A stretch of 47,131 nucleotides of DNA from Gammaproteobacteria bacterium (GCA_020832005.1 JAFIFN010000013.1:1-47131); one strand, 5' to 3'. Numbered from the stretch's first letter, positions 31,271 through 41,167 are shown. The notes: generated by a model not told the origin, from the sequence alone. Numbers and translations: made by a program.

Positions 31271-34200
31271 CTAGTGAAAATCCCGTGAGCGCGTGAGCAG
31301 CGCGCCCAGCCACGCGCTGCGATCATCGAGATGGCGCGCGATGACATGCGTCACCGCGTCCTGGCGCTGCAGACTCCCGCGCACACACAACAGCCGTGCA
31401 TTGAGCAATGGCTGGCGTTGCCGCTCGCCGAGCGCCTCCCAGACGACCACGTTCACATAGCCGGTCTCGTCCTCCAGGGTCACGAAGGTCACGCCACCGG
31501 CCGAGCCCGGACGCTGCCGTGTGGTCACCAGCCCCGCAACGCGCACCTGTGCACCATCGCGGTGTTCGCCCAGCGCCGACGCGGGCACGATGCCATCGCG
31601 TTGCAGGCGCGCACGCAGCAACGCCAGTGGATGCCGGCCCAGGCTAAAACCCAAATGGCGATAGTCGGCGACGATGTCCTGGCCTTCGCTGGGTGCGCGC
31701 AGCAACGGGTCGGCTTCGTTGAACTGCGGCACCGGCAGCAGCGGCAGCGCTGCCTCCACGCCGGCCACCATCCAGCGCGCACGATAGCGATGTCCGGCAA
31801 GCTCGCGCAGGGCGCCCGCCGCGGCCAGCGCACCCAGGTCAGTGCGGTTGAGCCGCGCACGGCTTGCAAGATCCTGCACGCTGTCGAAGGCCGCCACTGC
31901 GCGCGCCTCGCACAGCCGCCTGCCCCCCTGCTCGGACAGCCCGCGCACCTGCGATAAGCCCAGACGCAGGGCTGCACGACCCTGCTCCTCCGCCACCAGC
32001 GTACAGTCCCAGTCACTGTCACGGACATCGATGGCAAGCAGCGTCACGCCACACTGCTCACGGGCACAGCGCAGCAGCTGCGCCGGCGCATAGAAGCCCA
32101 TCGGCTGGCTGTTGAGCAGAGCACAGAAAAACGCCGCCGGTTCATGGCACTTCAACCAGGCCGAGACATACACCAGCAGCGCGAAGCTCGCCGAGTGGGA
32201 TTCCGGAAAACCGTACTCACCGAAGCCCAGGATCTGGTTGAAGATCTGCTGTGCGAAGTCCTGCGAGTAGCCACGCCGGCGCATGCCTTCGATGAGGCGC
32301 TGCTCGAAGGGTCCCAGGCCGCCCTTGCGTTTCCAGGCGGCCATCGCGCGGCGCAGCTGGTCGGCCTCGCCGGCCGAGAAACCCGCCGCGACGATGGCCA
32401 GCTGCATGACCTGCTCCTGGAAGATCGGCACGCCCAGCGTGCGCTGCAGGACGCCGGCGACCTCGTCGCTGGGATAGCTCACCGGCTCGAGTCCATTACG
32501 CCTGCGCAGGTAAGGATGCACCATGTCGCCCTGGATCGGCCCCGGGCGGATGATCGCCACCTCGATGACCAGGTCGTAGTAATTGCGCGGCTTGAGCCGG
32601 GGCAGCATCGCCATCTGCGCGCGTGACTCGATCTGGAACACACCGATGGTCTCGGCGCGACAGATCATGTCGTAGACGCTGGGGTCCTCGGCCGGCAGCG
32701 TGGCCATGGTCAGTTCACGACCGCTGTAGCCGCGCACCAGATCAAAGGCCTTGCGGATCGCCGTGAGCATGCCCAGTCCGAGCACATCAATCTTCAGCAG
32801 GCCGAGGGTCTCGAGATCGTCCTTGTCCCACTGGATCACCGTGCGCTCGGGCATGGCGGCATTCTCGATCGGCACCAGCTCATCAAGCGGCCCGGCCGAG
32901 ATCACGAAGCCCCCGACATGCTGGGAGAGATGTCGTGGAAACCCCAGCAGCGCATGTACCAGCCACAGCAGACGGCGAGTGACCGGATGCTCCGGATCCA
33001 GGCCGGCCTCGCGCACACGCTCAGGATCGATGGCGCGCCCATCCCACCACTGGATCGTACCGCTGAGCCGCTCGATGACATCCGCATCGATTCCAAGCGC
33101 CTTGCCGACATCACGCACGGCGCTGCGCGGCCGGTAACAGATCACCGTGGCGGCCAGTGCTGCACGCGTGCGTCCGTACTTCGCATAGATGTACTGGATC
33201 ACCTCCTCGCGACGCTGGTGTTCGAAGTCAACGTCGATATCAGGCGGCTCGTTGCGCTCCCTGGAGATGAAACGTTCCATCAGCAGCGACATGCGCGCAG
33301 GATCGACCTCGGTGATGCCCAGGCAGAAACACACGGCCGAGTTCGCCGCAGAGCCCCTGCCCTGGCAGAGAATGCCGCGACTGCGGGCGAAGGCGACGAT
33401 ATCGTGCACGGTCAGGAAATAAGCCTCGTAGCGCAGCTCGCTGATCAGCGCGAGTTCATGCTCGATGAGTGCGCGCACACGCACCGATACCCCTTCAGGC
33501 CAGCGTTGCGCCATGCCCTGCATGCTCAGACGTCGCAGCTGACTGGCGGGCGTCTCGTTCGCAGGCACCAGTTCGGCCGGATACTCGTAGCGCAGTTCAT
33601 CGAGCGAAAACTCACAACGCGCCGCCACCGCCAGTGTTTCGGCCAGCAGTGCCGGCGGATAGCGTCGTGCCAGCTGTTCGCGACGACGCAGGTGGCGCTC
33701 GCCGTTGGCAAACAGTGCAAGACCCGCACGCGCCACCGGCACGCCCAGGCCGATGGCCACCAGCACGTCCTGCAGTGCACGGCGGCTGCGTACATGCATA
33801 TGCACATCACCGCTGGCCACGCAGGCAATGCCGAGCTTCGCCCCCAGGCGGCCGAGCGTCTCCAGGCGACGTGCATCCTGGCCATCGGCAAGCATCTCCA
33901 CGGCCAGCCACAGGCGATCGGCAAAGCGCGCTGCCAGCCAGCGGCCATCGGCCTCACAGGGCTCGGGTCCGGGCAGCCACAGCGCAAGACAGCCCGGCAG
34001 ACCGCAGGCGAGATCCTCGCGCAGCAGCCGGTATTCACCCTTGGCGCTGCGCCGGCGGGCGCGGCTGATCAGCGCGCTCAGACGCGCATAGCCTGCGCGC
34101 GAGGCGGCCAGCAGCACGAGCGCAAGACCCTCCTCGCAGTGCAGTTCGCTGCCCACGATCAGTGCCAGGCCGTGCTCGCGCGCCGCGGCATGTGCGCGTA

Positions 34201-34363
34201 CAACACCGGCCAGCGAACACTCGTCGGTGATCGCCAGCGCCGCGTAGCCCAAGGCGGCGGCACGTGCAACGAGTTCCTCGGGATGCGAGGCGCCGCGCTG
34301 GAAGCTGAAGTTGCTCAGGCAGTGCAGCTCGGCGTAGCCCGGCGTGGCGGCATCCCGGGTCAT
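31271..34363 (-). CDS. imuC: Error-prone DNA polymerase ImuC (DnaE2)
   Basis: DnaE2 copies past damaged bases together with ImuA and ImuB. I start at [31 protein letters not shown], giving 1,030 residues. Order: PHP domain, palm region with the catalytic acidic patch ([28 protein letters not shown]), fingers ([39 protein letters not shown]), helix-hairpin-helix, and a C-terminal OB fold ([29 protein letters not shown]). The short C-terminus and context separate it from replicative DnaE. The start overlaps the imuB stop by 4 bp. Confidence 0.95.
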   Translation of the reverse strand: MTRDAATPGYAELHCLSNFSFQRGASHPEELVARAAALGYAALAITDECSLAGVVRAHAAAREHGLALIVGSELHCEEGLALVLLAASRAGYARLSALISRARRRSAKGEYRLLREDLACGLPGCLALWLPGPEPCEADGRWLAARFADRLWLAVEMLADGQDARRLETLGRLGAKLGIACVASGDVHMHVRSRRALQDVLVAIGLGVPVARAGLALFANGERHLRRREQLARRYPPALLAETLAVAARCEFSLDELRYEYPAELVPANETPASQLRRLSMQGMAQRWPEGVSVRVRALIEHELALISELRYEAYFLTVHDIVAFARSRGILCQGRGSAANSAVCFCLGITEVDPARMSLLMERFISRERNEPPDIDVDFEHQRREEVIQYIYAKYGRTRAALAATVICYRPRSAVRDVGKALGIDADVIERLSGTIQWWDGRAIDPERVREAGLDPEHPVTRRLLWLVHALLGFPRHLSQHVGGFVISAGPLDELVPIENAAMPERTVIQWDKDDLETLGLLKIDVLGLGMLTAIRKAFDLVRGYSGRELTMATLPAEDPSVYDMICRAETIGVFQIESRAQMAMLPRLKPRNYYDLVIEVAIIRPGPIQGDMVHPYLRRRNGLEPVSYPSDEVAGVLQRTLGVPIFQEQVMQLAIVAAGFSAGEADQLRRAMAAWKRKGGLGPFEQRLIEGMRRRGYSQDFAQQIFNQILGFGEYGFPESHSASFALLVYVSAWLKCHEPAAFFCALLNSQPMGFYAPAQLLRCAREQCGVTLLAIDVRDSDWDCTLVAEEQGRAALRLGLSQVRGLSEQGGRRLCEARAVAAFDSVQDLASRARLNRTDLGALAAAGALRELAGHRYRARWMVAGVEAALPLLPVPQFNEADPLLRAPSEGQDIVADYRHLGFSLGRHPLALLRARLQRDGIVPASALGEHRDGAQVRVAGLVTTRQRPGSAGGVTFVTLEDETGYVNVVVWEALGERQRQPLLNARLLCVRGSLQRQDAVTHVIARHLDDRSAWLGALLTRSRDFH

Positions 34364-35769
34364 CCGAATACACCGTGCAGCCACCAGCCACGCGCACCGA
34401 TGCGCTCGCGGTAGATCCACAGCCGCATGCCCGGGGGATTGCGTGCGATGTAGTAATCACGCGCCACGTCGCGGCCATCCCACCAGCCGGTCTCGATACG
34501 CTCGGGCCCCTGCTCGATGCGCAGCCGTCCCTGGTAGTGCGGCTGGCCACCCTGCCCGGCCAGCGCCACCGGTTCGGCCAGCATCCACAGCGGGCGATGC
34601 ACCGCCGAGGCAGGCAGCGCGGCATCATTGATACGTCCGCCTGGCGAGTTCACCGCCTGCCAGGCATTTTCCGGACGATGCTCGGGCACCAGGCACAGAC
34701 CGAAGACCGCGGAGACACCCAGACGCGCACGCAGCCGCTCGATGAGCTGCGGCACACCGGCGCAGGGATGCGCAGGCGTGCGCCGGGCAAACAGTTCGCC
34801 GGACTCAGCCGCTGCGTCGAGTTCCAGGCGCGGCACCGAGAGTCGCAGCATCATCACCGGTGCCGGCAGCATCACGCGCTCAAGACGCTGTGCATACAGT
34901 GCCTGCAGATGCGCCACATCGCGACTGGGCTGGGAGAGCACCAGCGCCACCCGCGTGGTCGCCTGATTGGCATGGCACAGCGACAGCAGCAGTCGATGCA
35001 CACTGGCATCGCGCCTGCGCAGCACCAGGCCCAGGCGCTCGATCAGCCAGTCGACCCCCTCGATGAGCCGGGCGAGTGTTTCCGTCTCGGCAGGCAGCGC
35101 CAGCACATCGTCAAAGCCCGCGGGCGGTTGCCAGGCACGGCGCGGATCGGCACTGCGGCCCAGTGCCCGGTCCAGGCTTTGCAGCAGCGCCGGCGAACTG
35201 CGCCGCGACAGCGCATCGCGCGGCAGGCGCAGGCAGTCGGCCAGGCTGCGCACACCGAGTTCCTGCAGCAGCTTTGCCTGTGTCGCCGGCCAGCGGCACA
35301 CTTCAACCGGCAGCTCGCCCAGCCGCCCGGGCAGTTGCGCAAGCTCCGCTACATCGCCGCCATCGGCACGCGCCAGCCAGCTCGCCGCCAGCGGCGTAGG
35401 CGCCAGCGCAAGCCAGGTCTCGGTACCCAGCGCCTCGAGCCGACGCGCCACCGCGGCACGCAGCGTTGCCGCCCCGCCGAACAGCCGCAGGCTTGCGCCC
35501 ACTTCGACGACCAGACCATCCGGGGGCTCGAGACTGAGCTGTGGCGAGAACTGCGCCAACGCCAGCGCAACACGTTCCAGACCGGACTCTGCGGCCAGCT
35601 GCGTCGACCCACGCAGATGCACCCCCAGCCACAGGGTCTCGGCCACGACACTGGCACGCGGCGACGCATGTGCAAGCGCCTGCGGCCGAGGGGCGGCTTC
35701 AGACCGGGTGGCCGGGGGCGGTAAGGCCTCCTCCGGAAACAGAGGCAGGGTTGTGCGCATGCGTGACAT
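34360..35769 (-). CDS. imuB: ImuB, Y-family-like mutasome scaffold
   Basis: ImuB resembles Y-family polymerases but lacks catalytic acidic residues in known cases, and bridges the beta clamp, ImuA and ImuC. The 469-residue protein has the degraded polymerase core ([64 protein letters not shown]). Its C-terminus is typical: [47 protein letters not shown] see none of the Y-family carboxylate motifs. It begins 6 bp after imuA. Confidence 0.93.
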   Translation of the reverse strand: MSRMRTTLPLFPEEALPPPATRSEAAPRPQALAHASPRASVVAETLWLGVHLRGSTQLAAESGLERVALALAQFSPQLSLEPPDGLVVEVGASLRLFGGAATLRAAVARRLEALGTETWLALAPTPLAASWLARADGGDVAELAQLPGRLGELPVEVCRWPATQAKLLQELGVRSLADCLRLPRDALSRRSSPALLQSLDRALGRSADPRRAWQPPAGFDDVLALPAETETLARLIEGVDWLIERLGLVLRRRDASVHRLLLSLCHANQATTRVALVLSQPSRDVAHLQALYAQRLERVMLPAPVMMLRLSVPRLELDAAAESGELFARRTPAHPCAGVPQLIERLRARLGVSAVFGLCLVPEHRPENAWQAVNSPGGRINDAALPASAVHRPLWMLAEPVALAGQGGQPHYQGRLRIEQGPERIETGWWDGRDVARDYYIARNPPGMRLWIYRERIGARGWWLHGVFG

Positions 35770-35775
35770 GACGCA

Positions 35776-36447
35776 TCAGTCCGCCGGCATCCGATCGGGA
35801 GGGTACGGCGAGTGTCCGGGCACCTGTGGCTGGCCACCGCGACACTTGAGAATAATCAGGCCGTCGCCACCGAGGTGTACGCGCAAGGCCGCGGGCGAGT
35901 GCTGCTCGCGCGCCTGTGCGGAGCGCACCAGCACGGCCCAGGCATCACTGCCCTCGGCGGCCAGCTGCAGGCGACGCAGCCGCAGGTCGGCGACCTGCTC
36001 GGCCCAGACCAGCACCGCGCAGCACTGCCCGGAATACAGTGCCTGTTCGGCCGCCCAGAGACTTTCCGCGGCACGCTCGCGCGCCTGTGCGCGCTGCGAG
36101 GGATGCACCACGAGCATGCGCTCGGGTGGCAGACCATGTGCGGCCAGCGCCGGTGCATAGGGCATGAACGGAGGCGCCACCCAGCATACCCAGCGCGGCT
36201 CGGCTGCTTCGTCGACGCTGCCACGACACAACGAGGCCAGCGCCGGCAACAGCAGGCCAAGCTCGCCCAGTCCGTGGGCTTCGAGCAGCAGCTCGGTGAG
36301 TGCGCCACGCGGCCAGCCACCGCCGGGCAGCCGGGCATCGAGATCGGCAAAGCCTGTAGCGATGACAGGCAGCTCATCGGCAATGCCTGCCTGTGCCGCG
36401 CGCCAGAGCTGACCCTGTCGCAGCAGCCGATCGAGCCCATCGTCCAT
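35776..36447 (-). CDS. imuA: ImuA, SOS mutagenesis accessory protein
   Basis: ImuA is a RecA/SulA-like partner in damage-induced mutagenesis. I start at MDDGLDRLLRQGQLWRA (223 residues), excluding 87 track residues that overlap lexA in another frame. Motifs are TGFADLDARLPGGGWPRGALTELLLE and WVAPPFMPYAPALAAHGLPPERMLVV, and a VLVWAEQVADLRLRRLQLAAE segment, all typical of ImuA. No complete Walker A is present, as usual. The gene follows lexA by 16 bp and is under the same SOS control. Confidence 0.93.
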   Translation of the reverse strand: MDDGLDRLLRQGQLWRAAQAGIADELPVIATGFADLDARLPGGGWPRGALTELLLEAHGLGELGLLLPALASLCRGSVDEAAEPRWVCWVAPPFMPYAPALAAHGLPPERMLVVHPSQRAQARERAAESLWAAEQALYSGQCCAVLVWAEQVADLRLRRLQLAAEGSDAWAVLVRSAQAREQHSPAALRVHLGGDGLIILKCRGGQPQVPGHSPYPPDRMPAD

Positions 36448-36463
36448 CCGAGGCGACCGTGTA

Positions 36464-37081
36464 CTAGGGGGCCAGACGATCGCGCAGTACGCCAACCACG
36501 ACGCCTTCGATGACCATGGCCTGCTGGGCAAGATCGATTTCCATCGGCTCGAAGTCTGGGTTTTCGGGCAGCAGCCAGACCGTGCGGCCATGCTGGCGAT
36601 AGCGCTTGACCGTGACCTCGTCATCAAGACGCGCAACGATGATCTGCCGGTTCCTGACTTCAGGGGTGCGGTGCACCGCCACCAGGTCGCCATCGAGAAT
36701 GCCGGCATCGCGCATGCTCATGCCGTTGACGCGCAGCAGGTAATGGGGCTTGCGTGCAAACAGCGTGGGATCGATGCGGTAGCGCGCCTCGATATGTTCC
36801 TCGGCGAGAATCGGGCTGCCGGCGGCCACCCGGCCCACCAGTGGCAGGCCCAGTTGATCGCGCAGCGAGTCCCTGAGCTGGATGCCGCGCGAGGCCCCTG
36901 GCAGCAGCGAGATGGCACCCTTGCGCTCCAGCGCGCGCAGGTGCTCCTCGGCGGCGTTGGGAGAGCGGAAGTTCAGCGCCTGGGCTATTTCGGCACGCGT
37001 TGGCGGCATGCCGGTTTCCTCGATGTTCTGGCGGATCAACTCCAGGACCTGTCGCTGGCGGGGGGTAAGTTCGGCGGACAT
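36464..37081 (-). CDS. lexA: LexA SOS repressor
   Basis: LexA represses DNA-damage genes and cuts itself when RecA is activated. I start at [16 protein letters not shown] (205 residues), just after the SOS boxes. The winged helix includes [32 protein letters not shown]. The cleavage site is Ala87-Gly88 (GRVAAGSP), with the Ser122 (NGMSMRD) and Lys159 (VTVKRYR) catalytic pair. It is the first gene of lexA-imuA-imuB-imuC and represses its own operon. Confidence 0.96.
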   Translation of the reverse strand: MSAELTPRQRQVLELIRQNIEETGMPPTRAEIAQALNFRSPNAAEEHLRALERKGAISLLPGASRGIQLRDSLRDQLGLPLVGRVAAGSPILAEEHIEARYRIDPTLFARKPHYLLRVNGMSMRDAGILDGDLVAVHRTPEVRNRQIIVARLDDEVTVKRYRQHGRTVWLLPENPDFEPMEIDLAQQAMVIEGVVVGVLRDRLAP

Positions 37082-37088
37082 GTAGCAC

Positions 37089-37104
37089 CTGTATGTATGA
37101 ACAG
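37089..37104 (-). promoter_or_regulatory. SOS box 1 (proximal) upstream of lexA
   Basis: On the minus strand this reads CTGTTCATACATACAG, matching CTG-N10-CAG with an AT-rich centre. It ends 7 bp before the lexA start codon. Confidence 0.88.
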
Positions 37105-37107
37105 TCA

Positions 37108-37123
37108 CTGTTAATGTATACAG
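37108..37123 (-). promoter_or_regulatory. SOS box 2 (distal) upstream of lexA
   Basis: On the minus strand this reads CTGTATACATTAACAG, a close match to the E. coli LexA site. It lies three bases from box 1, so two LexA dimers could bind side by side, as at E. coli lexA. Confidence 0.92.
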
Positions 37124-37214
37124 TCATTCAGGCATCCACGCAAGTCCGCGCATCCATCTGCCTGCAAACGGCGCTGTCGCGCCTCTGAACTGCACGTCGT
37201 GTTATCGCGACACG

Positions 37215-37243
37215 TTGCAGTTGTCACGCGTTTAGAGCATCAT
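37215..37243 (+). promoter_or_regulatory. Candidate promoter of the Lpp-like gene
   Basis: TTGCAG and CATCAT are separated by 17 bases (four of six matches to consensus in each). The predicted start near 37250 coincides with the foot of the large leader hairpin. Confidence 0.5.
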
Positions 37244-37303
37244 CTGCGCAACATTCAGGGCGCAGGTTCGCCTGCGCCCTGAAGTGTTGCGCATGTTGCG
37301 CAG
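37244..37303 (+). promoter_or_regulatory. Long 5'-leader hairpin with alternative pairing
   Basis: Two arms of about 21 bases (37246-37266 and 37271-37292) pair around a TTCG tetraloop with a single bulged G. The left foot CTGCGCAACA can instead pair perfectly with TGTTGCGCAG at 37294-37303. There is no T run, so it is not a terminator. Its place at the predicted 5' end suggests mRNA stabilisation or control. Confidence 0.75.
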
Positions 37304-37342
37304 ACGTATCGTGAGTCGACTCAAGACACAGGGGACATTTAG

Positions 37343-37663
37343 ATGACAACGCATTTCCGGACCGCCCTGAAAGTTGGGGCGCTGACAGTTGCAGCCGTGC
37401 TTGCCACGGGCTGCGCCAGCACCAATATGCAGACTGCGGTTGAACAGGCCCAGGCAACTGCTGAGCGTGCTGCGCGTGACGCCGCTGCCGCACAGACCAC
37501 GGCTGCCGAGGCACAGCGTACCGCCAACGAGGCCCGCCAGCTGGCCTCCGGTGCGCAGAGCACCGCCAACCAGGCTCTGTCGGCCGCCAACGCCTCTCAG
37601 GCCTGCTGCGACGCCACCAACGAGAAGGTGGACCGCATGTTCCGTGATCGGATGTCCAAGTAA
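37343..37663 (+). CDS. Lpp/OprI-like alanine-zipper lipoprotein
   Basis: The 106-residue precursor has the lipobox LATGC (acylated Cys24). The mature chain is a long Ala-rich helix with heptads (QAQATAERAARDAAAAQTTAAEAQRTANEARQLA), expected to form a coiled-coil trimer like Braun's lipoprotein. The chain ends MFRDRMSK; a C-terminal Lys is the residue that Lpp links to peptidoglycan. Two adjacent cysteines (QACCDA) near the end are unusual. It has AGGGGAC before the ATG, its own promoter and a strong terminator. The neighbouring L,D-transpeptidase could do the linking. Confidence 0.88.
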   Translation: MTTHFRTALKVGALTVAAVLATGCASTNMQTAVEQAQATAERAARDAAAAQTTAAEAQRTANEARQLASGAQSTANQALSAANASQACCDATNEKVDRMFRDRMSK

Positions 37664-37684
37664 GCTTCCAAGCTTGCGAATGAC

Positions 37685-37720
37685 AAAAAAGCCGCGGTCT
37701 TTCGGGACCGCGGCTTTTTT
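37685..37720. terminator. Bidirectional terminator between lpp-like gene and L,D-transpeptidase
   Basis: The stem GCCGCGGTC / GACCGCGGC has a TTTCGG loop and is flanked by six A on one side and six T on the other. It therefore works for both converging genes. Confidence 0.95.
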
Positions 37721-37770
37721 AATGATCACATCAGACCAGGGCTGAGATGATCCGGACCGATGGCTACGAA

Positions 37771-38778
37771 TCAGTCCTCGATCACCATCGCCAACTCCTG
37801 CAGGCCTTCGTCCGTATCCGCCTCGTCATCGGCCTGCGGCAGGCTGCGCTGATCCAGACTGGCCATCACCGCCGGCACACCCCGCGCCTGCCCGGCAATG
37901 AATTCCGCCCCCGCCCAGTCGACCGCTGCAGCACGCTCACGCGTGCCGGCCACGACCATCTCGGTGAGCACCGTCAGGCTGCGTTCGGCGAACTCCTCGG
38001 CGAACTCCTCCAGCGGCGGATGCGCCTCGAGATACATCACATGGCCGTTCCAGCCGACCTTGTAGGGCTGGTTGATGATGCGCACCTCGGTGCCGACCGA
38101 CACCAGTTCATATAACGCCTCGACATCCTCGGGATACATTCGGATGCAACCGGCAGTCACGCGCATCCCCACCCCTTCTGGACGGTTCGTGCCGTGAATC
38201 AGGTAGGACGGCAGGGTCAGTCGCATGGCACGACTGCCCATCGGATTATCCGGGCCTGGCGGCACCACCGCCGGCAGACGTCGACCCTCGGCGGCATATT
38301 CAGCGCGCACCGAGTCAGGCGGCCGCCAGCTCGGATTGCGGCGCATCTCGGTGATGCGGTGCAGGCCGATCGGCGTGTCCCAGTCCATGCGCCCGATACT
38401 CACCGGATGGGTGATGACACGACGCGGTTCGCCGGGCGGGGTTTCAGGAAAGTAGTACAGCCGGTATTCGGGCAGGTTGATGACGATGCCACGCCGCGGC
38501 ACATCCGGCAGCACGAAGCGTGTCGGCACCAATACCTCGGTACCCTCGCCCGGCACCCACTCATTTACACCGGGGTTGGCACGTTTGATTTCCTCGAAAC
38601 CCACACCATGCCGGCGCGCGATATCCAGCAGCGTCTCCTCCCAGCGCGAGTGCACGACCTGCACCTCGCCAACCACGCTCTGGTGTTCATCTTCGATAAT
38701 GTAGCTTGCCGCCTCCGCTGCGCGGGCGCCGAGCAGCAGCAGGGGCAGAAGAATCCAGGCCAGACAGTACAGTCGCAT
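37771..38778 (-). CDS. L,D-transpeptidase (YkuD) with LysM-like domain
   Basis: The protein is periplasmic, with a signal peptide MRLYCLAWILLPLLLLGARAAEA. Its 335 residues contain a LysM-like wall-binding segment (about 40-90, SRWEETLLDIARRHGVGFEEIKRANPGVNEWVPGEGTEVLVP). The YkuD domain has His195 (HGTNRPEG) and the nucleophile Cys211 (TAGCIRM). This is the ErfK/YbiS type that joins Lpp to diaminopimelate in E. coli. A C-terminal extension of about 80 residues is acidic. The track's first 28 residues are dropped since the signal starts at MRLY. It converges with the lpp-like gene. Confidence 0.93.
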   Translation of the reverse strand: MRLYCLAWILLPLLLLGARAAEAASYIIEDEHQSVVGEVQVVHSRWEETLLDIARRHGVGFEEIKRANPGVNEWVPGEGTEVLVPTRFVLPDVPRRGIVINLPEYRLYYFPETPPGEPRRVITHPVSIGRMDWDTPIGLHRITEMRRNPSWRPPDSVRAEYAAEGRRLPAVVPPGPDNPMGSRAMRLTLPSYLIHGTNRPEGVGMRVTAGCIRMYPEDVEALYELVSVGTEVRIINQPYKVGWNGHVMYLEAHPPLEEFAEEFAERSLTVLTEMVVAGTRERAAAVDWAGAEFIAGQARGVPAVMASLDQRSLPQADDEADTDEGLQELAMVIED

Positions 38779-38889
38779 CAGTTCAGTACTCACGGGTAAG
38801 CACAGGCACGGTGGAGACAGTATAACGGCAGCAGGGGTTCCCCCCTCAATCGCACTGCACACTTTGGCGGTTGAGCCAGACGGCTACGG

Positions 38890-39855
38890 CTAGTAGCGCA
38901 CCAGCGCCGAGCCCCAGGTCAGGCCGCCGCCAAAGGCTTCGAGCAACAGCAGCTGCCCGCGCTGGATGCGTCCGTCACGGATGGCGACATCCAGTGCCAT
39001 AGGCACCGAGGCCGCCGAGGTGTTGCCATGATCCTGCACGGTCAGCACCACCCGCTCCATCGGCAGGTCCAGGCGCTTGGCCGTGGCCTGGATGATGCGG
39101 ATGTTGGCCTGGTGAGGAATCAGCCAGTCGACCTCGTCCTTGCCCAGGCCGGCCTTGGCCAGCACGTCTTCGGCCACGCCACCCAGCGTACGCACCGCGA
39201 CCTTGAAGACCTCGTTGCCGCGCATGTGGATGAAGCCGTCATCGCGGGCAGGCACCGGATTGCGCCGCGAAGGACCGGTCGGCACGTACAGAAGGTCGCC
39301 GTAATGACCATCGGCGCCCAGGTGCGTAGCCACGATCCCCGGCGTCTCGGAGGCCTCCAGCACCACGGCGCCGGCACCATCGCCAAACAGCACGCAGGTA
39401 TCACGCGACGTCCAGTCAGTGATGCGCGAGAGTGTTTCGGCGCCTACGACCAGCGCGTATTTCGCCTCGCCTGAGCGCATGAACTTGTCGGCCACCGAGA
39501 GACCGTAGAGAAACCCGCTGCAGGCAGCCTCCACGGCAATCGCCGGCGTGCCATGCACGCCAAGCTTCTGCTGCAGCAGGCAGGCAAGGTTCGGAAAGAT
39601 CTGGTCAGGCGTGGTGGTGCCGGTAACGATGAGTTCGAGATCCTGCGGACCGATTCCGGCGGCCTCCATGGCTGCCAGTGCGGCCTGATAGGCCAGGTCA
39701 CTGGTCAGCTCGTTGTCGGCTGCGATGTGGCGGCGCTCGATACCGGTACGCGAGCGTATCCACTCATCGGAGGTCTCCACCATGCGCTCGAGCTCGGCGT
39801 TGGTGAGAATGCGTTCGGGCAGATAGCGCCCTGTGCCTGCTATGCGGGAATACAT
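38890..39855 (-). CDS. fabH: 3-oxoacyl-ACP synthase III
   Basis: FabH starts fatty-acid chains by condensing acetyl-CoA with malonyl-ACP. The 321-residue thiolase-fold protein has Cys112 in VEAACSGFLYG, His in IPHQANIRI and Asn in DHGNTSAAS, the full catalytic triad. It begins TGRYLPERILTNAELERMVETSDEWI, as usual. The start lies 16 bp inside the plsX 3' end. No fabD follows; the next gene downstream is the L,D-transpeptidase. Confidence 0.97.
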   Translation of the reverse strand: MYSRIAGTGRYLPERILTNAELERMVETSDEWIRSRTGIERRHIAADNELTSDLAYQAALAAMEAAGIGPQDLELIVTGTTTPDQIFPNLACLLQQKLGVHGTPAIAVEAACSGFLYGLSVADKFMRSGEAKYALVVGAETLSRITDWTSRDTCVLFGDGAGAVVLEASETPGIVATHLGADGHYGDLLYVPTGPSRRNPVPARDDGFIHMRGNEVFKVAVRTLGGVAEDVLAKAGLGKDEVDWLIPHQANIRIIQATAKRLDLPMERVVLTVQDHGNTSAASVPMALDVAIRDGRIQRGQLLLLEAFGGGLTWGSALVRY

Positions 39856-40880
39856 GTGACTTTCTGCGACTCAAGCATGCGAGTGATATGCACCGGAACG
39901 CCCTTGCGCGCCTCCTCCAGTGCCACGTGAACGGCATTGGCGAACGCCAGGCTGTCGGCCGAACCGTGACTCTTGACCACGATTCCGTTCAGGCCCACCA
40001 GACTGGCCCCATTGTAACCGCGAGGGTCCAGGCGGTGCTTCAACGCGTTGATGGCCGGCATTGCCGCCAGCCCCTGCAGTCGGCGCAGGCCGCTGCGCGA
40101 GAATTCCTCACGCATGTACCGGGCGATGAGCTGGGCCACACCTTCCATGGTCTTGAGTGCCACATTACCGGTAAAACCATCGGTGACAACCACGTCGACC
40201 TCACCGCTGAAAATCGTATTGCCCTCAACGAAACCGATGTAGTTGAGTCCCGAGGCGGCAATCATGCGCGAGGCCTCACGCACGGTGTCATTGCCCTTGA
40301 TGTCTTCCTCACCGACATTGAGCAGCCCCACGCGCGGCGACGCCAAACCGCCAAGATCAGCCGCCACAACACTGCCCATGCAGGCAAATTGCAGCAGATT
40401 GTCGGCATCGCAGCCCACATTGGCGCCGAGGTCAAGCATGAAGGTCTGACCAGACAGCGAAGGTACGGGGGCGAGAATCGCCGGCCGGTCGATGCCCGGC
40501 AGGGTCTTGAGGACGAATTTCGCGGTGGCCATCAGCGCACCGGTATTGCCGGCACTGACGCAAGCCGCGGCATCGCCGGCCTTGATCATGTCCAGCGCGA
40601 CGCGCATCGACGAGTCCTTCTTGCGACGCAACGCCTCGCGCGGTGACTCACTCATCGCCACCACCTCGGCAGCAGCCTGAAAGCCCAGGCGATCACCAAA
40701 ACGCCCGCCATGGGCCTTGCGTGCCTCTTCGAGAACCTCGGGAAGCCCTACCAGCACCAGCCTCGCACGCGCGTCGCTTTCAAGTACGCTGACAGCGGCC
40801 GGCACGACCGTGTCAGGTCCACGATCGCCGCCCATCGCATCAAGCGCAATGACCAGTTCAGTCGTCACGGCTGCGCACAC
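39840..40880 (-). CDS. plsX: Phosphate acyltransferase PlsX
   Basis: PlsX makes acyl-phosphate from acyl-ACP for phospholipid synthesis. The 346-residue protein begins near VIALDAMGGDRGPDTVVPAA and contains MSESPREALRRKKDSSMRVALDMIKAGDAAACVSAGNTGALMA, both highly conserved. The C-terminal part has GYNGASLVGLNGIVVKSHGSAD. The track start is a GTG with no clear ribosome site; another GTG four codons on (40868) is equally possible. It sits between rpmF and fabH as in E. coli. Confidence 0.96.
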   Translation of the reverse strand: MCAAVTTELVIALDAMGGDRGPDTVVPAAVSVLESDARARLVLVGLPEVLEEARKAHGGRFGDRLGFQAAAEVVAMSESPREALRRKKDSSMRVALDMIKAGDAAACVSAGNTGALMATAKFVLKTLPGIDRPAILAPVPSLSGQTFMLDLGANVGCDADNLLQFACMGSVVAADLGGLASPRVGLLNVGEEDIKGNDTVREASRMIAASGLNYIGFVEGNTIFSGEVDVVVTDGFTGNVALKTMEGVAQLIARYMREEFSRSGLRRLQGLAAMPAINALKHRLDPRGYNGASLVGLNGIVVKSHGSADSLAFANAVHVALEEARKGVPVHITRMLESQKVTCIPA

Positions 40881-40959
40881 AGGGAGGATGACGCCTGCCG
40901 CGACCGGCAGGCGTGCAACGGCATCACGGGATCACACCGGTCCGTGGCGGTGACGGGCC

Positions 40960-41148
40960 TTATTCCTGATCGTCGGTCTGGACGTCAATCACCTTGCGCC
41001 CACGATAAAAGCCATCGGGGCTGATGTGATGACGACGATGGGTCTCGCCGGTGGTCGGCTCGATCGACAATGTCGGATTGCTCAGCGCGTCGTGCGCGCG
41101 GCGCATGCCGCGACGCGACGGGGATTTCCTGCTCTTTTGAACGGCCAT
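40960..41148 (-). CDS. rpmF: 50S ribosomal protein L32
   Basis: The 62-residue protein starts [22 protein letters not shown] and continues [24 protein letters not shown], typical L32 of the type without zinc-binding cysteines. The start follows the family, 22 codons inside the track ORF. It lies 19 bp after yceD and 79 bp before plsX in the common yceD-rpmF-plsX-fabH order. Confidence 0.97.
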   Translation of the reverse strand: MAVQKSRKSPSRRGMRRAHDALSNPTLSIEPTTGETHRRHHISPDGFYRGRKVIDVQTDDQE

Positions 41149-41167
41149 GTCAGTTTCACTCCAGTAT

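Noticed and set aside
32918-34414. 498-aa plus-strand ORF opposite imuC
   Set aside because: Antisense shadow; no recognisable motif, and the imuC frame has full polymerase motifs.
37224-37729. Minus-strand ORFs of 96 and 165 aa opposite the lipoprotein gene
   Set aside because: Antisense to a clear lipoprotein and running through its leader hairpin and terminator.
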